From: Brassica napus
Taxonomy: Eukaryota > Streptophyta > Magnoliopsida > Brassicales > Brassicaceae
DNA: 64,000 nt
Direction of reading: 5' to 3'
Assembly: GCF_020379485.1 (NCBI RefSeq)
Contig: NC_063452.1
Coordinates: 57,061,338 to 57,125,337 of the forward strand
In this document: positions 35,415-48,470 of the stretch, one piece after another
Layout of the letters: every line of letters starts with the position of its first letter
Position numbering within the stretch: position 1 is the first letter of the stretch
Position numbers and translations under genes: made by a program
The notes under the pieces: model-generated
Told to the model about the DNA's origin: nothing
Database searches by the model: none
Seen by the model: the letters and a program-made list of their open reading frames with translations, nothing else

Positions 35415-35818
35415 TTAAAGAACTTTGAACCATTGGCTCGCTGGATCACAAGAAGCATCCATGGTCAAACACTTGCAAGGGTTAGCAACGATGCTGTTGT
35501 CACGTTCATCCACATCAAAACATAGAAACGAATCATTACTTGTTGTCTTAAACGACAAATGCATGTGAGTAGCTGAGGTTTGTCCCAACTTAGAGCACTT
35601 AGTGCCAGCTCCAAGCTTCACTTTCTGTCCAACAGCATTTGGAGCCTCGACGCACAGTTTGTTACTCCAGAGAATACCTTCACTAGGATTAAAGGTTGAT
35701 GGCTCGGCTTTACGGCATTGCTCCAATCGAAGTGTAGGTGAATTGTTTGAGAGATTACTGGTGACGCAAAGGCCGGTTGTTGGGTGGAAGAGAAGTTTTT
35801 TGGATTGTAAACCGGGCC
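35415..35818 (-). pseudogene. Duplicated last exon of the GH5 gene (distal copy)
   Basis: A 404-bp copy of the last GH5 exon lies 973 bp downstream of the proximal copy (36,388-36,791). It has a usable acceptor (TATATGCAG) in the same phase, an open frame and the same stop. The translation is a ricin-B-like domain (GPGLQSKKL, CVEAPNAVGQKVKL, CDPASQWFKVL). The duplication extends into flanking sequence, roughly 35,000-35,830 against 36,000-36,800. It could act as an alternative terminal exon or be a relic. Confidence 0.75.
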
Positions 35819-38800
35819 CTGCATATATACAAACATTTTAAAAATGTAAAAAAAAAACTTAATTTTGAATGCAAAATAAATTAGTTTTAAATTTAAAAAT
35901 TCAAATTTATATTAAAACTATAAAATTTTATTCCATAATTTAAAATATCCAAAATTTAGCTACGTTAATTTTTCAAACTTGAATTAAAATTAGTTTTTTT
36001 TTTAATTCTTAATTTTACATATTTTTCGTTTCGTGTGAAACTTATAAATATTTTTAATTAAAATAAGCAAAGTTTGAGTATAAAAATGAACAAAAGTTTA
36101 AAATTTTAATGTATTAAAATGTATAAAATATTTAATTCATGTATTTAACTGGGTGCCAAAAAAGTTTAAGTATTAAAAAGTTTAACAAAACTTAGTAACA
36201 TATTCTTATAATTTTTCCCTTTCTTTAACTACCATTGTCATTTTTATTTTTCTATATTTGAAATTGTGATTATTTGAGCTGCCATTAGGTATTTTGAATT
36301 TGAGAAATTATTATGATAAACCGGCTCGATCGTAGTCTTGATTACAAATGCATTTTTTTCTCCGAAATAAAACATATAAAAAAGAATTTAAAGAACTTTG
36401 AACCATTGGCTCGCTGGATCACAAGAAGCATCCATGGTCAAACACTTGCAAGGGTTAGCGACGATGCTGTTGTCACGTTCATCCACATCAAGGCATAGCA
36501 ACGAACCATTACTTGTTGTCTTAAACGACAAATGCATGTGAGTAGCTGAGGTTTGTCCCAACTTAGAGCACTTAGTGTCAACTCCAAGCTTCACTTTCTG
36601 TCCAACAGCATCTGGAGCCTCGACGCACATTTTGTTACTCCAGAGAATACCTTCACTGGGATTAAAGGTTGATGGCTCGGCTTTACGGCATTGTTCCAAT
36701 CGAAGTGTAGGTGAATTGTTTGAGAGATTACTGGTGACGCAAAGGCCGGTTGTTGGGTGGAAGAGAAGTTTTTTGGATTGTAAACCGGGTCCTGCAGATA
36801 TACAAAGATTTATATATTTAGCTCAAACGTACATATTCATAACATTATTTGGACATTCACGGTTCTTGATATTGCACTTACACGATACTTGTATCGCAAT
36901 TAAATTTTTCAGAGTCCCGTTAGGGGATTTTTTGAACAAAGCACTAGACGTGGTACGAAAATGATAATATAAATTTATAATTATGGGGGGGGGGGGGAGG
37001 GGGCATAGGTATGAACACAATCTTGGTAGTCCAAAAACAAATATTATCATAAGAGGTGTATATATATATATTAAGATCGAAACCTAGACATTTTATTTGG
37101 ATGTTTCTTAACTTAAGAAATTAAAATTAACATAATAATAAAATTCAGGATTATGAATGTTTTTGGTCAAATTCAGGATTATCTAGGAAAATTGAGTTAT
37201 AACTTTTAATCTGTCATTATATATTTATAGGATCCAAATATCTATCTATATAGGATTCAATTCATTTTTAACGATTTTGAGTTATAATTATAGTTTTTTT
37301 GGTAATATTCAAATAATAATTATAGTTTTCATTCCAAAATCGTATTATTATTCCACTTTCTTTCAAAAAGAAGTCTGACCTCTAACTGGAAGTTGAATTC
37401 CGGAGAGTTTTTGCAGGTAAGTAGAGTTGGCGACGTCTTTCCAATTAGGAGCCAAAACGCCAAAAGTCTCAACCATATGTTTTTGACCGGTTCTCAAATA
37501 ATAATCTCCGGTTAATGCCCAAACCGCCCAATCTAAATCATTCTCCGCGGCCCAAGCCACCAAACAATTCATATACCGGTTTCCGCTAACGTCACCGCTT
37601 CTCAGGTTAGCCCCAAACTCAGTCAAGAACAAAGGAAAGCCTCTCCCGATCAAGAATCCTCCGTTATGTGTGACTTTCTCGATGATTTTCGCGCAAAAAT
37701 CGTTAGAGTTGTGCTTTTCCCACGAGTCACGACCGTCGGAGAAGCTGTACCAATGTTGCTCGAAGACGAGTTTGTCGGTGAAGCTGACGTTGAAGAAGCG
37801 GTCACGGAGGAAAGAGAGGTTTGTGTCGTAGTCGATGCCGGAGAGGATGACTAGGACGTCAGGGTTTGCTGCGTGTACTGCTTCTCCTCCTTTTGGCATG
37901 TACCTTCACGTAAACCATTTACAGCTTAGCGTTTCTCAAAATATAAGAAGATAATAATTTACAGCTTAATGCTCATGCATGCATGCATGTACTTGTTTTC
38001 TTATATATGTGAATAATGAAAATACTACAAAAGGTCCAAACACATTTACCTAAATCTGTGTGCGAACATATCTTATTTTTGATAAATAGTTTTAAGTAGT
38101 CATTTCAAATATTTTCATGTGTGCGAACATGCTTGTTTATATTCTAAATGACGTATAGGTAATCTGAAATGCGTACTTACTTGAACCAGAGGTTAGGGTA
38201 ATCTCTGGTACCACGTGGTTCGTTCCTAAGGCTCATGCCAACGACATTAGTGACATTGCGGAAAAGAGAAGCCATCTTGCTCAATCCCTTGGCCCAGACG
38301 GCGGGATCAAAGTTAGGGTATTCGAAGAAAGCGTCGAGGTCGTTGTCGCTGCAACACCATCCTGGCGTTGTCAAGTGGTTGTCTAGTATCACCATCACTC
38401 CGTTTTGTCCAAGGTTCGACACCACTTCCTGATATTAAATATAAATAAATTAAACATGTCTATATATAGGGGAGGGTTGGATCAGAGATTTAGTGGACCT
38501 ATGGTTAATATCAATTTGAAAATTCGACAATTTGGGATTATATGATCGATGTATACTAGCTCTTTAAAATTTAAGAGCCAAACGAATGTTTCATTAAGTT
38601 GTGTGTCTAAAACCGAAATATATAGAGAAGTATTTCCATTATGTTGAGAATTCTATTGGAATGGCTCTATTTTATTTGATTTGACAACTTCGGTTAGTTT
38701 TTGTTGTTGTTTCGATTTTTTTTGAAACACAGCCAAAAACCGGTTTATCTGGATAGATTAAACCAATGATGTACCACTATTTTTTACCAGGAATGCATTG

Positions 38801-39008
38801 AATATGGGGAGGTTAAGGATTTTGGGATTGTGTGTTTGAATGCCAAGAACATCATCAAACAGATTCAATCTTTCAAAAGACTGTTTGACGGTAACTTTAA
38901 GAGCCAATGTGTCATTAGTCATCAAATCAAGAGGCCAAGTGAGCCTAACGCAGTTAAATCCCATTGAGACAATCTTCTTGGAGATGGAATCTAATGGTTG
39001 TTTACTTA

Positions 39009-39323
39009 AGTCCTGTTCTTTTTGGAGACGCCGCGGCAGCGTCGGTGTTTCAAAAAATACGAAGGAAATAAGTATCTTTTACGGCATCATCATTAATTTA
39101 TGTCGCTGGGTTTTGGTAAAACAACCGCATCCTCCATCTTTTACGGTCGCTGCGTCAAATTCAAAAGATGCTCGAAATTTCAGCGGCCGCGGCGATTCTA
39201 TTTTCGTTTCTCTGATTGCCCGTTGCGGCTGTTTTTAATCAGATCATCAAAGAATTTTTTCATGCCCTAACTTTATTTTCTGCCGCAGCCGCAAGTAGTG
39301 GCGTTTATAAAACGAACAAGCCT
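39009..39323. mobile_element. Harbinger/Tourist-like MITE 1 (315 bp) in GH5 exon 1
   Basis: Ends AGTCCTGTTCTTTTTGG... and ...AAAACGAACAAGCCT form imperfect terminal inverted repeats. TTA flanks both sides (39,006-39,008 and 39,324-39,326). Removing the element and one TTA restores the GH5 frame as EGLSKQP. The interior is rich in CAGCGTC-like motifs. It has no ORF of its own. Confidence 0.85.
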
Positions 39324-39471
39324 TTAGTCCTTCGGCCACTGCGGGCTGTAGATGAGCCGGCCAGTTCACGCAGGCTAGCTTCACCCTTTGGCCTCTCTCG
39401 TCCACGATCCATCTAGATTTTGTGGAGAGAGGGTAGCTTGTAGTTAGCTTTGGAATCCAAGAAATGAATAA

Positions 39472-39747
39472 AGGGTTGTTCGTTTGGTTGCTGCAGGTAC
39501 CGGCGGCAGCGGCAGCGTCAACATTTTGCGTCAACTCTTGTTCGTTTCGTTGACGCAGGAAGCTGCGTCTGACGCCGCGTCCGAACGCCGCGTCCTGCGG
39601 CTGACGCTGATAAAACCTGCGGTCGTGATATAATATGCGGCAGCGTCAGCGGCAGCGTCAGCGAAACGAACAACAACTGTCTTCATTGACGCTGCCGCCG
39701 CCGCTGACGCTGACGCTGAAACCTGCGGCAACCAAACGAACAGGGCT
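39472..39747. mobile_element. Harbinger/Tourist-like MITE 2 (276 bp) in GH5 signal-peptide codons
   Basis: The left end AGGGTTGTTCGTTTGG pairs with the right end CCAAACGAACAGGGCT; the inverted repeats extend to about 25 bp with few mismatches. TAA flanks both sides (39,469-39,471 and 39,748-39,750). Removing it restores LFFLFISW in the signal peptide. The interior has many GCAGCGTC/GACGCTGC repeats. Confidence 0.88.
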
Positions 39748-40407
39748 TAAGAAGAAGAGACACAAAGAGATTGATCTAGCCATTGTTGTTGTTGTCTTTG
39801 TTTTTGGTTTTGATTATTTTGAATTTGAATTTGAATTTGATTCGTAATTTATACTGCAAAGAAGTTGGTTTAGTTTCTGGTTGTTGGCAGATTATGTGTT
39901 GATGGTTAAAGATTAGTTTTCCCCCACAAAAGATAACAACTGAAATCAATTGTTAGAGAGAACAAAACAACAAACGACAGTGCTTGATGTTAACAGATTT
40001 TGTATATTTCTAGAGAATTTTAACTACTTTAATAAGGGCTTTGATATGTTGCAATATTATAACACTATAGAACAATAAAAAGTCTGTTACTGTACTTTTC
40101 TTATATTAGATAAAAATAACCATATCCTTTAATCTTGTAATTTTTACTGATCTTGTCGTATAAATTGATCTTCTTGTTCTGTTAAAACAAAAAAGTAAAA
40201 ACAACTTAACATAATATTAGTTGAAAATGATTAGTTGATTACTTGTTAGATTAAGATGTCGTCTATGTTCATAATAATTCTACTTTTAATAGTATGGAAC
40301 CCACATAAGACAATCAATTCAGAAACCCCAGACATATCTATTAGATTACATGAGGGTGAAACTATATAGTATAAGTAAGCTTACAATGGAAGTACTGAAA
40401 ACTATTC

Positions 40408-43400
40408 TTAAGAACTAAAGGCCACTCTCTGCACAAAATCAGGACGTCTTTTTGAAGGCATGCGAATAAGTCCAGCAATCTGAAGTTCCATTACAGCTCT
40501 GCAAAATCGAGCTCTGTTGAAAACACAATGTTAAGGATGCACGTTTATGCAAATGCCCTGCAAAAACGAATAAACAAGATGGCCCTTGGTGCTACCAAGA
40601 ATTACTAATCATGTTTCCACTTCCTGCTCTCTTTTAAATTAACCATTAGTCAGCTTCGTTTCAAAAGACAATGAGAATACCAAAAAAAGGATACTGAATT
40701 GAAGCTTCAGCAGGTGGTTCTGGCTCTTCGCATCTTTCTTTCCGTTTCTTCGATTTTGAAGTCGTCTTTGATTTTGATTTTGCTTTGCTATTCCGTGGTA
40801 TAAGTATCGTCTTGAAAGATTGGTACCAATCATGGAGGTTAATAACATCCGCGTGCTCTTGCGCCAGTGCGTACCTATATAATCATTTATCACAAACTTT
40901 TCCTTGTAACACACATTGAGACAGAGAAAAAAACAAGTCGGATATGTGTTCATGTGTATATGTGCTTTGAAGATGGTTTGTGTTTAGAGAGAGTAATATC
41001 GAAAGAAAGACAATGTGAGCACATGTAATGACGTAAGGGAAGACTCACAAAATCGAGGTATCGTGCATGGAAGGCAATAGAGTTGTGCCTCTTTGGCTGC
41101 AGCAAAGACAGTTGAGAATACTGTGAGATTCTAGTAGATCTGATTGGATCCTGCCTCTCGGGTCTCCAAGTAAAGCCTAAATCAGATATAAACATCGGAT
41201 CAAGAGGGAAAAGAGAGAAAGAAAACCATTTGTAAAGTCTTAAGAGATCCTGTAACTGGTTTGCTTTAAGTTGATGAGAATGATGCAACAAGAGCAGCAT
41301 ATAGTAACTATTAACTATTACAAAAACTTTCAAGTAATGGAAGTATAAGTGAATCCAAGAGGGATTAGAATGCTGAAGACTTACAGATTGAAGTTTATCG
41401 ACATTCTTGAAACATAAAATTTCATTGAAAGGAACAGTCTCAACTGGCTTCATATATTCCCTGTCCATACAAAAAGTCTCTCTTTAGTTCAGAAGACGCA
41501 TGCAAAAATAGCTTAGGTGACAACATTTTCAATTATGGCAGTCAAATCAAGAGGGAGTAAAACGATTACGCGTACAGAACATCTTAGGCGACAATCAAGT
41601 TGTTTCCTCAGAGGTAGAAAGACTCTGTCAAAAAGTAAAGTTCACCTTAGCATGAATTCTATAACTGCCGAAATCTTATCAGTCATGGCTTTAAGCTCCT
41701 TTTCAAGCTTCGAGTGGCTTCGGGATGCATGTTTTCTGTCACATCAAAGTGAAACTTTTATTTATTCAGTGTACAAGGTTACTGAGATGAACAACAGAAA
41801 CTATCCCAGTAGAGGAACTTATGTATGAGTAAGACATTAACTTTCCAAACAGATCTACTAGAGAAAAGCCGGAAATGGAAAGATGACAAATTCTCTGAAC
41901 TCATATATGGTGTTTATATTAAATAGACAGCAATATTCAGAGATTTACTTTGGGCTGGTAGGTAGTCCTGGTCTCTGACCAGCTGCTTCCACATTTCTCA
42001 TGAACGGATGCAATTCCATTACTTTTTCATTGATCTAACAGCAAAGAACAGATAAACAAGAAACATCTTTCAGATATTCAAAAAGATCCCGAGTGTTGCA
42101 CTCTTTTCACAATCATTTATGTGATATCTCTAATTCAAGCAACAAACAGATTACAAGACGAAAATCCTCTGCACAGGGATATTAGAAACATGAAGACATA
42201 TTAAGATGCTCTAGCTCAAAGGAAGTGAAAGAGACACTAACAAGAAAACGAAATAATGTTTTTGAGGACAAATGAAGTTAAAATCTCATACAGAATATGC
42301 AAGTCAAGAGCAAGGGTAAAAACTTGATAAATTTTAGTTAATGATTACCTCACTGAATTCCGCAGTCAGACTTTCCCAGCTTTTTAACAAGCTAGACAAC
42401 TGTGCAGGAGAAAGATCCCTGAAGAAATTTTTTGAATTCAAAGAGCTTCAGTACTTTTGAGGAAAGCCTTGTAGAGATAGATAACACACGCTCTCAACGA
42501 CACAATCATTTTCAGGCTTACTAACTCGAGACAACAGAACTTCAGAAACTGATCGAACATGATTTACCAAACTAATCCTTAAAATCTTGTTAAACAAATT
42601 TGGCAACAGAAAATAAGTAGACAAAGATGCCATCTGAACAGAAGAAAAACTAGCGGTTCATAAGTTTAAAAGAATACTATTACAGCACAACTCACCTAAG
42701 CTTGCGCAGCACCCGTCTGATAACACTATTACGTCCTGAAACGTGACTCTGACTGTTGAGGATTGCTGAAGGTGCAAAGTATTTCAAGTAACGTGCTTCT
42801 GGGTCAAGTGTCTCACAGAAAATGTCTAGCAATCGAAGTTTATCAAACTTCCCAGCTTCGTATATGCACTACAAAAAAGTGTACAAAGAATCTGCTCATG
42901 TAAGACTATCAAGTAACTCTTCCTATGATCAGGAAACGTATAAAAAGAGAGTCGACTCACCAAAACTACTATGCTCCAAGGATTAGGCATCCTTTGCAAG
43001 TCCAACAAAAATTGAGGCAGCATTTCACAAGTACTCCGAGTAATTTTATTCCTAGGCAAATGATTATGAGAAGACATTAGTACATATAATTTTCTATCCA
43101 GAAGCTCCAACAAGGATATGCCATAGAAGTCCTACTACACCAGTAACCTGACCAACAATTCTTCCAACATATGACCACGAATAAAATAGTAACAGATGAT
43201 GAATTCACTGGGGTACCTCGTCACAGATGGCAAGTCAAATGCATGCTTCATTGTTGCTTCTGTTAAAAGACCAGTACCTTCACCTGGCAGCTTCACAGGA
43301 CAAAAAAGCCGCCTTAGAGAAAAGCTAGTTGCGCTTTTATTATATGCGTAATTTGGAAAAAAAACATCCACGGAACTCTAGATGACAAATGAAGGGAGGC

Positions 43401-45490
43401 GGAATGTATTACCAAAGATCCTCATTCGTTTCATTATGAAGAACGTAGGAAGTCTTTGAACTATCCATAGATTCTTAATATGCAAAACATGAACTAAAGT
43501 TCTTGACCATCAACTACGCTATTATAGATATGGCAGGGCCGACTTAACCAAAGTGTATATATGATCTCTGAGAAGGCTGAGGGCTGTTAACAAACAAATA
43601 AACAAAATGGGCATGGTGGACAGGTGCATCAGGCATACCTGATTATCTTGACAAAAGTGCTCGAGCATGATGCTTAAGGGCTCTAATGAGAAATGCTGAA
43701 GACAAGCTATCTGACAAAATAATGTATAGCCAAATGAACAGCAAAGAGTTAGCAACCCGAAACAAGTTGAAACCTAATATAGCATATAGGACAGGGCTGG
43801 AAACCTTGAGAGTTTTAACAAATGATGTCAGTGTTCCATCTTGACACAAAAAATAACTTCTCATGAAAAGTGCCACCTTATGGCTAACGGTGAACCCAGA
43901 ACATGGCTTTAAGAAAACAGCCTCGAGAACTGCATCCATACGTTCAGCGGGAGAACTCAGGGTGAACCTACTGGCACACAGTCTCTGCAGCGCGTTCGCT
44001 GATAGTATTTTTCTAGGCGCATCATGTGCTGTGGACACCCCCATTATCAAAAAAATTGGTACTTTGACTGCCCATTCGCTGAAGACAAAAACAACGGAAG
44101 AGCAAGCTTTATGATATGGTACTGACTAAGTAGAAATAAACAAATAAAAAACCTTTTAGTCCAATGAGCAAGGAAACCTAACATGATACGATGTAAACGT
44201 AGCAAGCATAAAGATATGCTAATACCTCAATATAAGAATCAAATCTGACAGGACAGACCCAGAGCATCTCTCTGTATCATCCACGATTATAACCACGGGG
44301 TTCTTATGGTTTCCGTTTTCTCTGTACCATGATGCGAGAACGGTTACATCAGCCACCTGGGCAAAAATTCGTAGTTACGAAGAAAGAAAAGGACTCAGTG
44401 CCAGACACACTAATTGTGCATGAAGACTACAAAACTAAATGATATGTAAGGCTGTGCAGAATTACTAACATCTATGGTTGGCATCACAAACTGTCGTAAC
44501 AAACCCCTTAGGCAACCTCCTACGCCATTCTTGGCAGAGAAGTCCATGGATGAAAGCTTAGCCACATGACATCCTTGAGACTTCAAGTGCAAACCAAGAT
44601 CTTCAAACGTAGATAAATCATCAACCATTTCCAAATTCCCTGACATCACAATATAATATAACTATATAAGAATAGGCAACGTAACTGCATCTGTTTAGTT
44701 GTAAAGTTTATGGAAGTTTAGTAACTCATCAATACATGATCCAAATGTTAGATGCTTTCTTAGATCCAGTAGATACACCTGTACTAGTAAATTCCAAAGG
44801 AAACACTAATCTTTAGGGACTTACTGGTGAGGACCAAAGCAGTAAACAACTGCTTGGAAGAAGGCTGAGATAAAACAGGATAAGACCTAACAGCTTCTGA
44901 TAAACTCAGTGCTCCAGATGATCTAACCGATTCAAATGATTCACATATCCAATTATGCACTCCACTGAACACTTTGGAGTTCGAATCTCTCAGAACATCC
45001 TGCAATTAAATAAATCCAAACAAACGCAATGTAGGTGTAAAAAGACTCTTAACATTGTACGAAGTTTATAAAGAACAAAAAAATTAAAACCGACTTGGAT
45101 TGTATTCTCGATTTTCGACCAAACAGTCTCGAAAACTTTCAAGCGCAGCGTTGAGAAAAACTGGCCGTCTTCTTCTTCCACGCTTTCGATCTCAGACTTC
45201 TTAGCGAGTTTGGGTGAAGGCGACTCGATCCTCCGTTTGGCTTTCACCGTCGCGGTTGGTTTACTCCCAGACGAAGCCTTGTGGAGGACAAAGAACGGCT
45301 GCAATGGAAAAAAAAAAAAAGAGAAACCTATCAACACAAAAATTTGGGCATTTTTATCGCTTCAGTGAAGAGTATGAGCACGGGAGATTAGAGAGTGGAC
45401 CCGAATATCATTCTCTGCGGCGGCGTTGGAATTGAATGAATCGGTGGTTGAAGATGGCTGAGGATCGGCGACGGAGGTGGAAGGCGCCAT
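40408..45490 (-). CDS. ORC3: Origin recognition complex subunit 3
   Basis: 17 exons: 45,490-45,401, 45,298-45,095, 44,999-44,825, 44,639-44,470, 44,356-44,226, 44,078-43,805, 43,710-43,639, 43,290-43,217, 43,051-42,961, 42,868-42,696, 42,418-42,349, 42,034-41,949, 41,735-41,646, 41,460-41,385, 41,176-41,049, 40,874-40,695, 40,513-40,408. Phases agree throughout and give 729 aa, against about 734 in Arabidopsis. The product is a subunit of the six-protein complex that marks replication origins in the nucleus. Recognised segments include KPFFVLHK-like PFFVLHKASSG, LSQPSSKQL, VVIIVDDTERC (the ATPase-like core), LIMGVSTAHDAPRKIL, HFSLEPLSIMLEHFCQD and the conserved C-terminus ARFCRAVMELQ. A Lys/Ser-rich stretch precedes the last exon. 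It is divergent from PAIPP2, with a Helitron in the shared spacer. No lesion is seen. Confidence 0.93.
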
Positions 45491-46055
45491 GAGCGATCGT
45501 CGTTAGGGGTGAGTGAGTGGTGGGAGGGAGCAATCGAAAGTGGCGGTTGCTTTTAGGGTTTGGACGCGCCTCCTGCAACTCGTGCCGCTCTTTTTGGCGG
45601 GAAAATGCGTGAACCGAAGGTAAATCCGTAAACCGGATCGGACCGGGATTGTATTCGATTACTGAAATCTCAAGTATATACACTTGTCATTGTGCTTGTA
45701 CTGCATAATCCTCAACGCATATTTTAATCAATGGGTTTTCTTGCTATGCGAGTTGGTGGTCGTTATAATAAGGTGTGATTAGTTGGAGGATCATTACTCA
45801 TTAGACAAATACTCAAGTCTACACATGTGTTTTAACCCGGAAAACAAGTATACAATCAAATGTAAATTAAAAGTTGTTCATAATTTTGTTATGATATGCT
45901 TTCAATTTTCTCCGACACCATAGAAACAAAAGTTGGCATGTAAAATTTGTTTGTGGAAATTAAGGGAAGTTATCCAAAAATTAAATAAATAGGAAGCTAA
46001 AAAACTCGATAAAGTGAGAAAGGGATAAGGGGCATTGATTCCTTTCTCTTTGCAA
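45491..46055. other. ORC3 promoter side of the ORC3/PAIPP2 spacer
   Basis: No coding sequence is seen. It is bounded by the ORC3 start and the Helitron start. I could not assign specific promoter elements. Confidence 0.5.
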
Positions 46056-46197
46056 TCTATACTATACTAAAAGGCAAATATAAGCCATGGAGAGGGTGTC
46101 CACATAGGATAGAAAAATCAACCAATCAGAGAGTCCAAAATTGCCACGTCATCTCATTTATTTTTTCGTAAAAAATGAAAAAACAATACGAAGGAAA

Positions 46198-46256
46198 GGA
46201 TCGAACCCGGGTTATTATGACTTTAATATAGGGCAGTTACCACTAAGCTATTGAAA
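46198..46256 (-). other. tRNA-like segment (pol III A and B boxes) within the Helitron
   Basis: On the minus strand, TAGCTTAGTGG (A-box-like, 46,250-46,240) and GGTTCGATCC (B box, 46,207-46,198) are spaced as in a tRNA gene. I could not pair a full acceptor or anticodon stem, so it is a relic rather than a tRNA gene. Confidence 0.5.
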
Positions 46257-47213
46257 CTTTCTTGAACACATATACAAGAATCACTAAGTATGTAATCACA
46301 AACTCTTATATACAATTACAATAATATGAATTTAACTTTCAAGACTCCGATACTTTGTTTTGTAAAAAAAAATAAGTAAGTGACTAAGCTAATATATTCT
46401 TTGAAAGTGTGAGAACATTGACAAATATGAAAAAGCAAAGATTTTTGTTTTCGTGACAAAGTTAAGAATTTTGTAAAAGTAAATTTAACATATAAATTTT
46501 CGTGACAAATATGAAAAAGCATAGATTTTTGTACAATTTTGACAAAACAACTCAAAACATAGTTCTCTAATGTCTTATTAAAATATTATTTAAGGGTGCA
46601 ATAATTAAATATATCAATTCAATAAATTTTGTAATTTATAGACAAAACAATAACACAACAAATTTTGAAACATTTGTTTAACCTATCGATTTCTTTTCAT
46701 GAGAATCCAACTAAACAAGATAAAAAAAAACAATTAGATTTACAAATATTTAATTACCATTTTATTCAATTTTGATTAATTTCAAATTGTAATAATGTAT
46801 CTTTTTGAAGTTACAAAAAATAATGTTATTTCTTTATTACACTAGCATTATATATAGAGTCTATATACACAAATAAATATAATATAATAACATAAGATTG
46901 ATTTTCCTGATTCATATGAAAACTTTTTAAGTTATCCACCAAAGAAAATTAATTAAATCAATCAAATTGTTAGAATACAACAAATTAATATATAATTTTA
47001 TTTTAAATTAAATTACTTAAAAGTGTATTTTCATTAATAACAAAATAATATATATATATATATATATATATCAATTCAATGAAAGAAATAGAAGCTTAAT
47101 ATGGAAAAAATCTAAAATACAAAAAACTCTAAAAATTAACAAAAAAAACTAACAAAAATTAAACTATGATATCACTTGAAAGCTTTTTAGACAATATTAA
47201 TAAAATATTTTAA

Positions 47214-48470
47214 CGATAATTAGATAAATTTGATTTTTTTTGCCAGTCAAAAGTTTATTATTAATTAGCATCAATTATTTCAAGATGTTTAAGAAATGAT
47301 GAACAAAAAAATAGGATGGACATAAATGATATATGAACTATGAATAGTACTTTGTAAAGCTGACTTAGATAACACATCTGCACATCTATTACCAGTCATT
47401 TTTGATGCCTAAATTCAATTACCTTAGAGCAGTTATTCACAAAGAGATCGTATGAGATATTGTTGTGATATCCATATTTGTTTCTTGACTTTTAAGAAGA
47501 TTGATAACTGTAAAATGTCTTCTTCGAATATGATATGTCAATAACCGAGTCCCCAACATGAGACAAAGTTGTTTAAAAATAAAATAATTTTATTTTTCTT
47601 ATATTATATAATAAATATATATTATTTACTGATAGTAAAAATATAGTTATTCATCTATCACAAATATCTATGCAAATATGTGAATCAATTACAACAATCA
47701 AACAACATAATGATTTCCACAAAGAAAATTTAAAAATATATTTATGTTATGTAGTCTTACTTTATATTCTTTAAATAATATGATACAATATTATATATTA
47801 TTTTTAGAATTGAGAAATACATAAATCAGTTAGACAAATTAAGTGATAATTAGACAAATTTGATTTTTTTTTTGTCAGCCAAAAGTTTATTATTAATTAG
47901 CATCAGTTATTTCAAGATGTTTAAGAAAGTATGGACAAAAAAATAAGATGGACATAAATGATATATGAACTATGAATAGTACTTTGTAAAGCTCACTTAT
48001 ATAACACATCTGCACATCCATTTACAATCCTTTTTGATGTCTAAATTTAATTTCTTCATAGCAGTTATTCCACAAATAGTTCGTATGAGATATTGTTTTG
48101 ATATTCAGATTTGTTTCTTGATTGTTAAGAAGATTGATAACTGTAAAAATGTCTCCTTCGAATATGATATGTCTATAACCGAATCCCCAACATGAGACAA
48201 ATTTGTTTAAAAAGTAAATAATTTTATTTTTTTATATTATATATTAAATATATATTATTTACTGATAATAAAAATATAATTATTCATCTATCACATATAT
48301 CTATGCAAATATGCGAATCAAGTACAACAATCAAACAACATAATGATTTTCACAAAGAAAATTAAAAAAAAAAATTTATGTTATGTAGTCTTATTTTATA
48401 TTCTTTAAATAATATAATACAATATTATACATTATTTTTTTAGAATTGAAAAATACATATAATATCTTAT
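47214..48470. repeat. Tandem duplication of about 630 bp within the Helitron
   Basis: Two diverged copies share runs such as AAGTTTATTATTAATTAGCATCA and the stretch around the repeated ATGATATATGAACTATGAA. Many substitutions separate them, so the duplication is old. Confidence 0.75.

Larger units (their letters stand above)
36388..39783 (-). pseudogene. GH5 family glycosyl hydrolase with ricin-B-like C-terminus, disrupted by two MITEs (AT5G16700-like)
   Basis: Exons: 39,783-38,788 (with two MITEs), 38,428-38,181, 37,903-37,380 and 36,791-36,388. Without the MITEs and one copy of each TTA/TAA duplication, exon 1 is 399 bp and the CDS would encode 524 aa. It has a signal peptide (MARSISLCLFF...), a GH5 fold with the acid/base Glu in SLRNEP and the nucleophile Glu in LTEFGA both present, and a C-terminal ricin-B-like domain. 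It would be a secreted cellulase-like enzyme; the substrate is unknown for this plant clade. The second MITE (39,472-39,747) splits the signal peptide and the first (39,009-39,323) splits the catalytic domain. All splice sites look normal, so the insertions are probably the only lesions. Expression would require the MITEs to be spliced out. Confidence 0.85.

Noticed and set aside
35415..35818. Separate small gene encoding a ricin-B-like protein
   Set aside because: It has no start codon of its own and is a copy of the GH5 last exon including its acceptor and phase.
36985..37003. G13 run in a GH5 intron as a G-quadruplex element
   Set aside because: A single homopolymer next to a second G-run in an intron of a broken gene. 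Length may be a sequencing artefact and nothing else supports a role.
46198..46256. Functional tRNA gene on the minus strand
   Set aside because: Only the A and B boxes are recognisable. I could not form the acceptor and anticodon stems.
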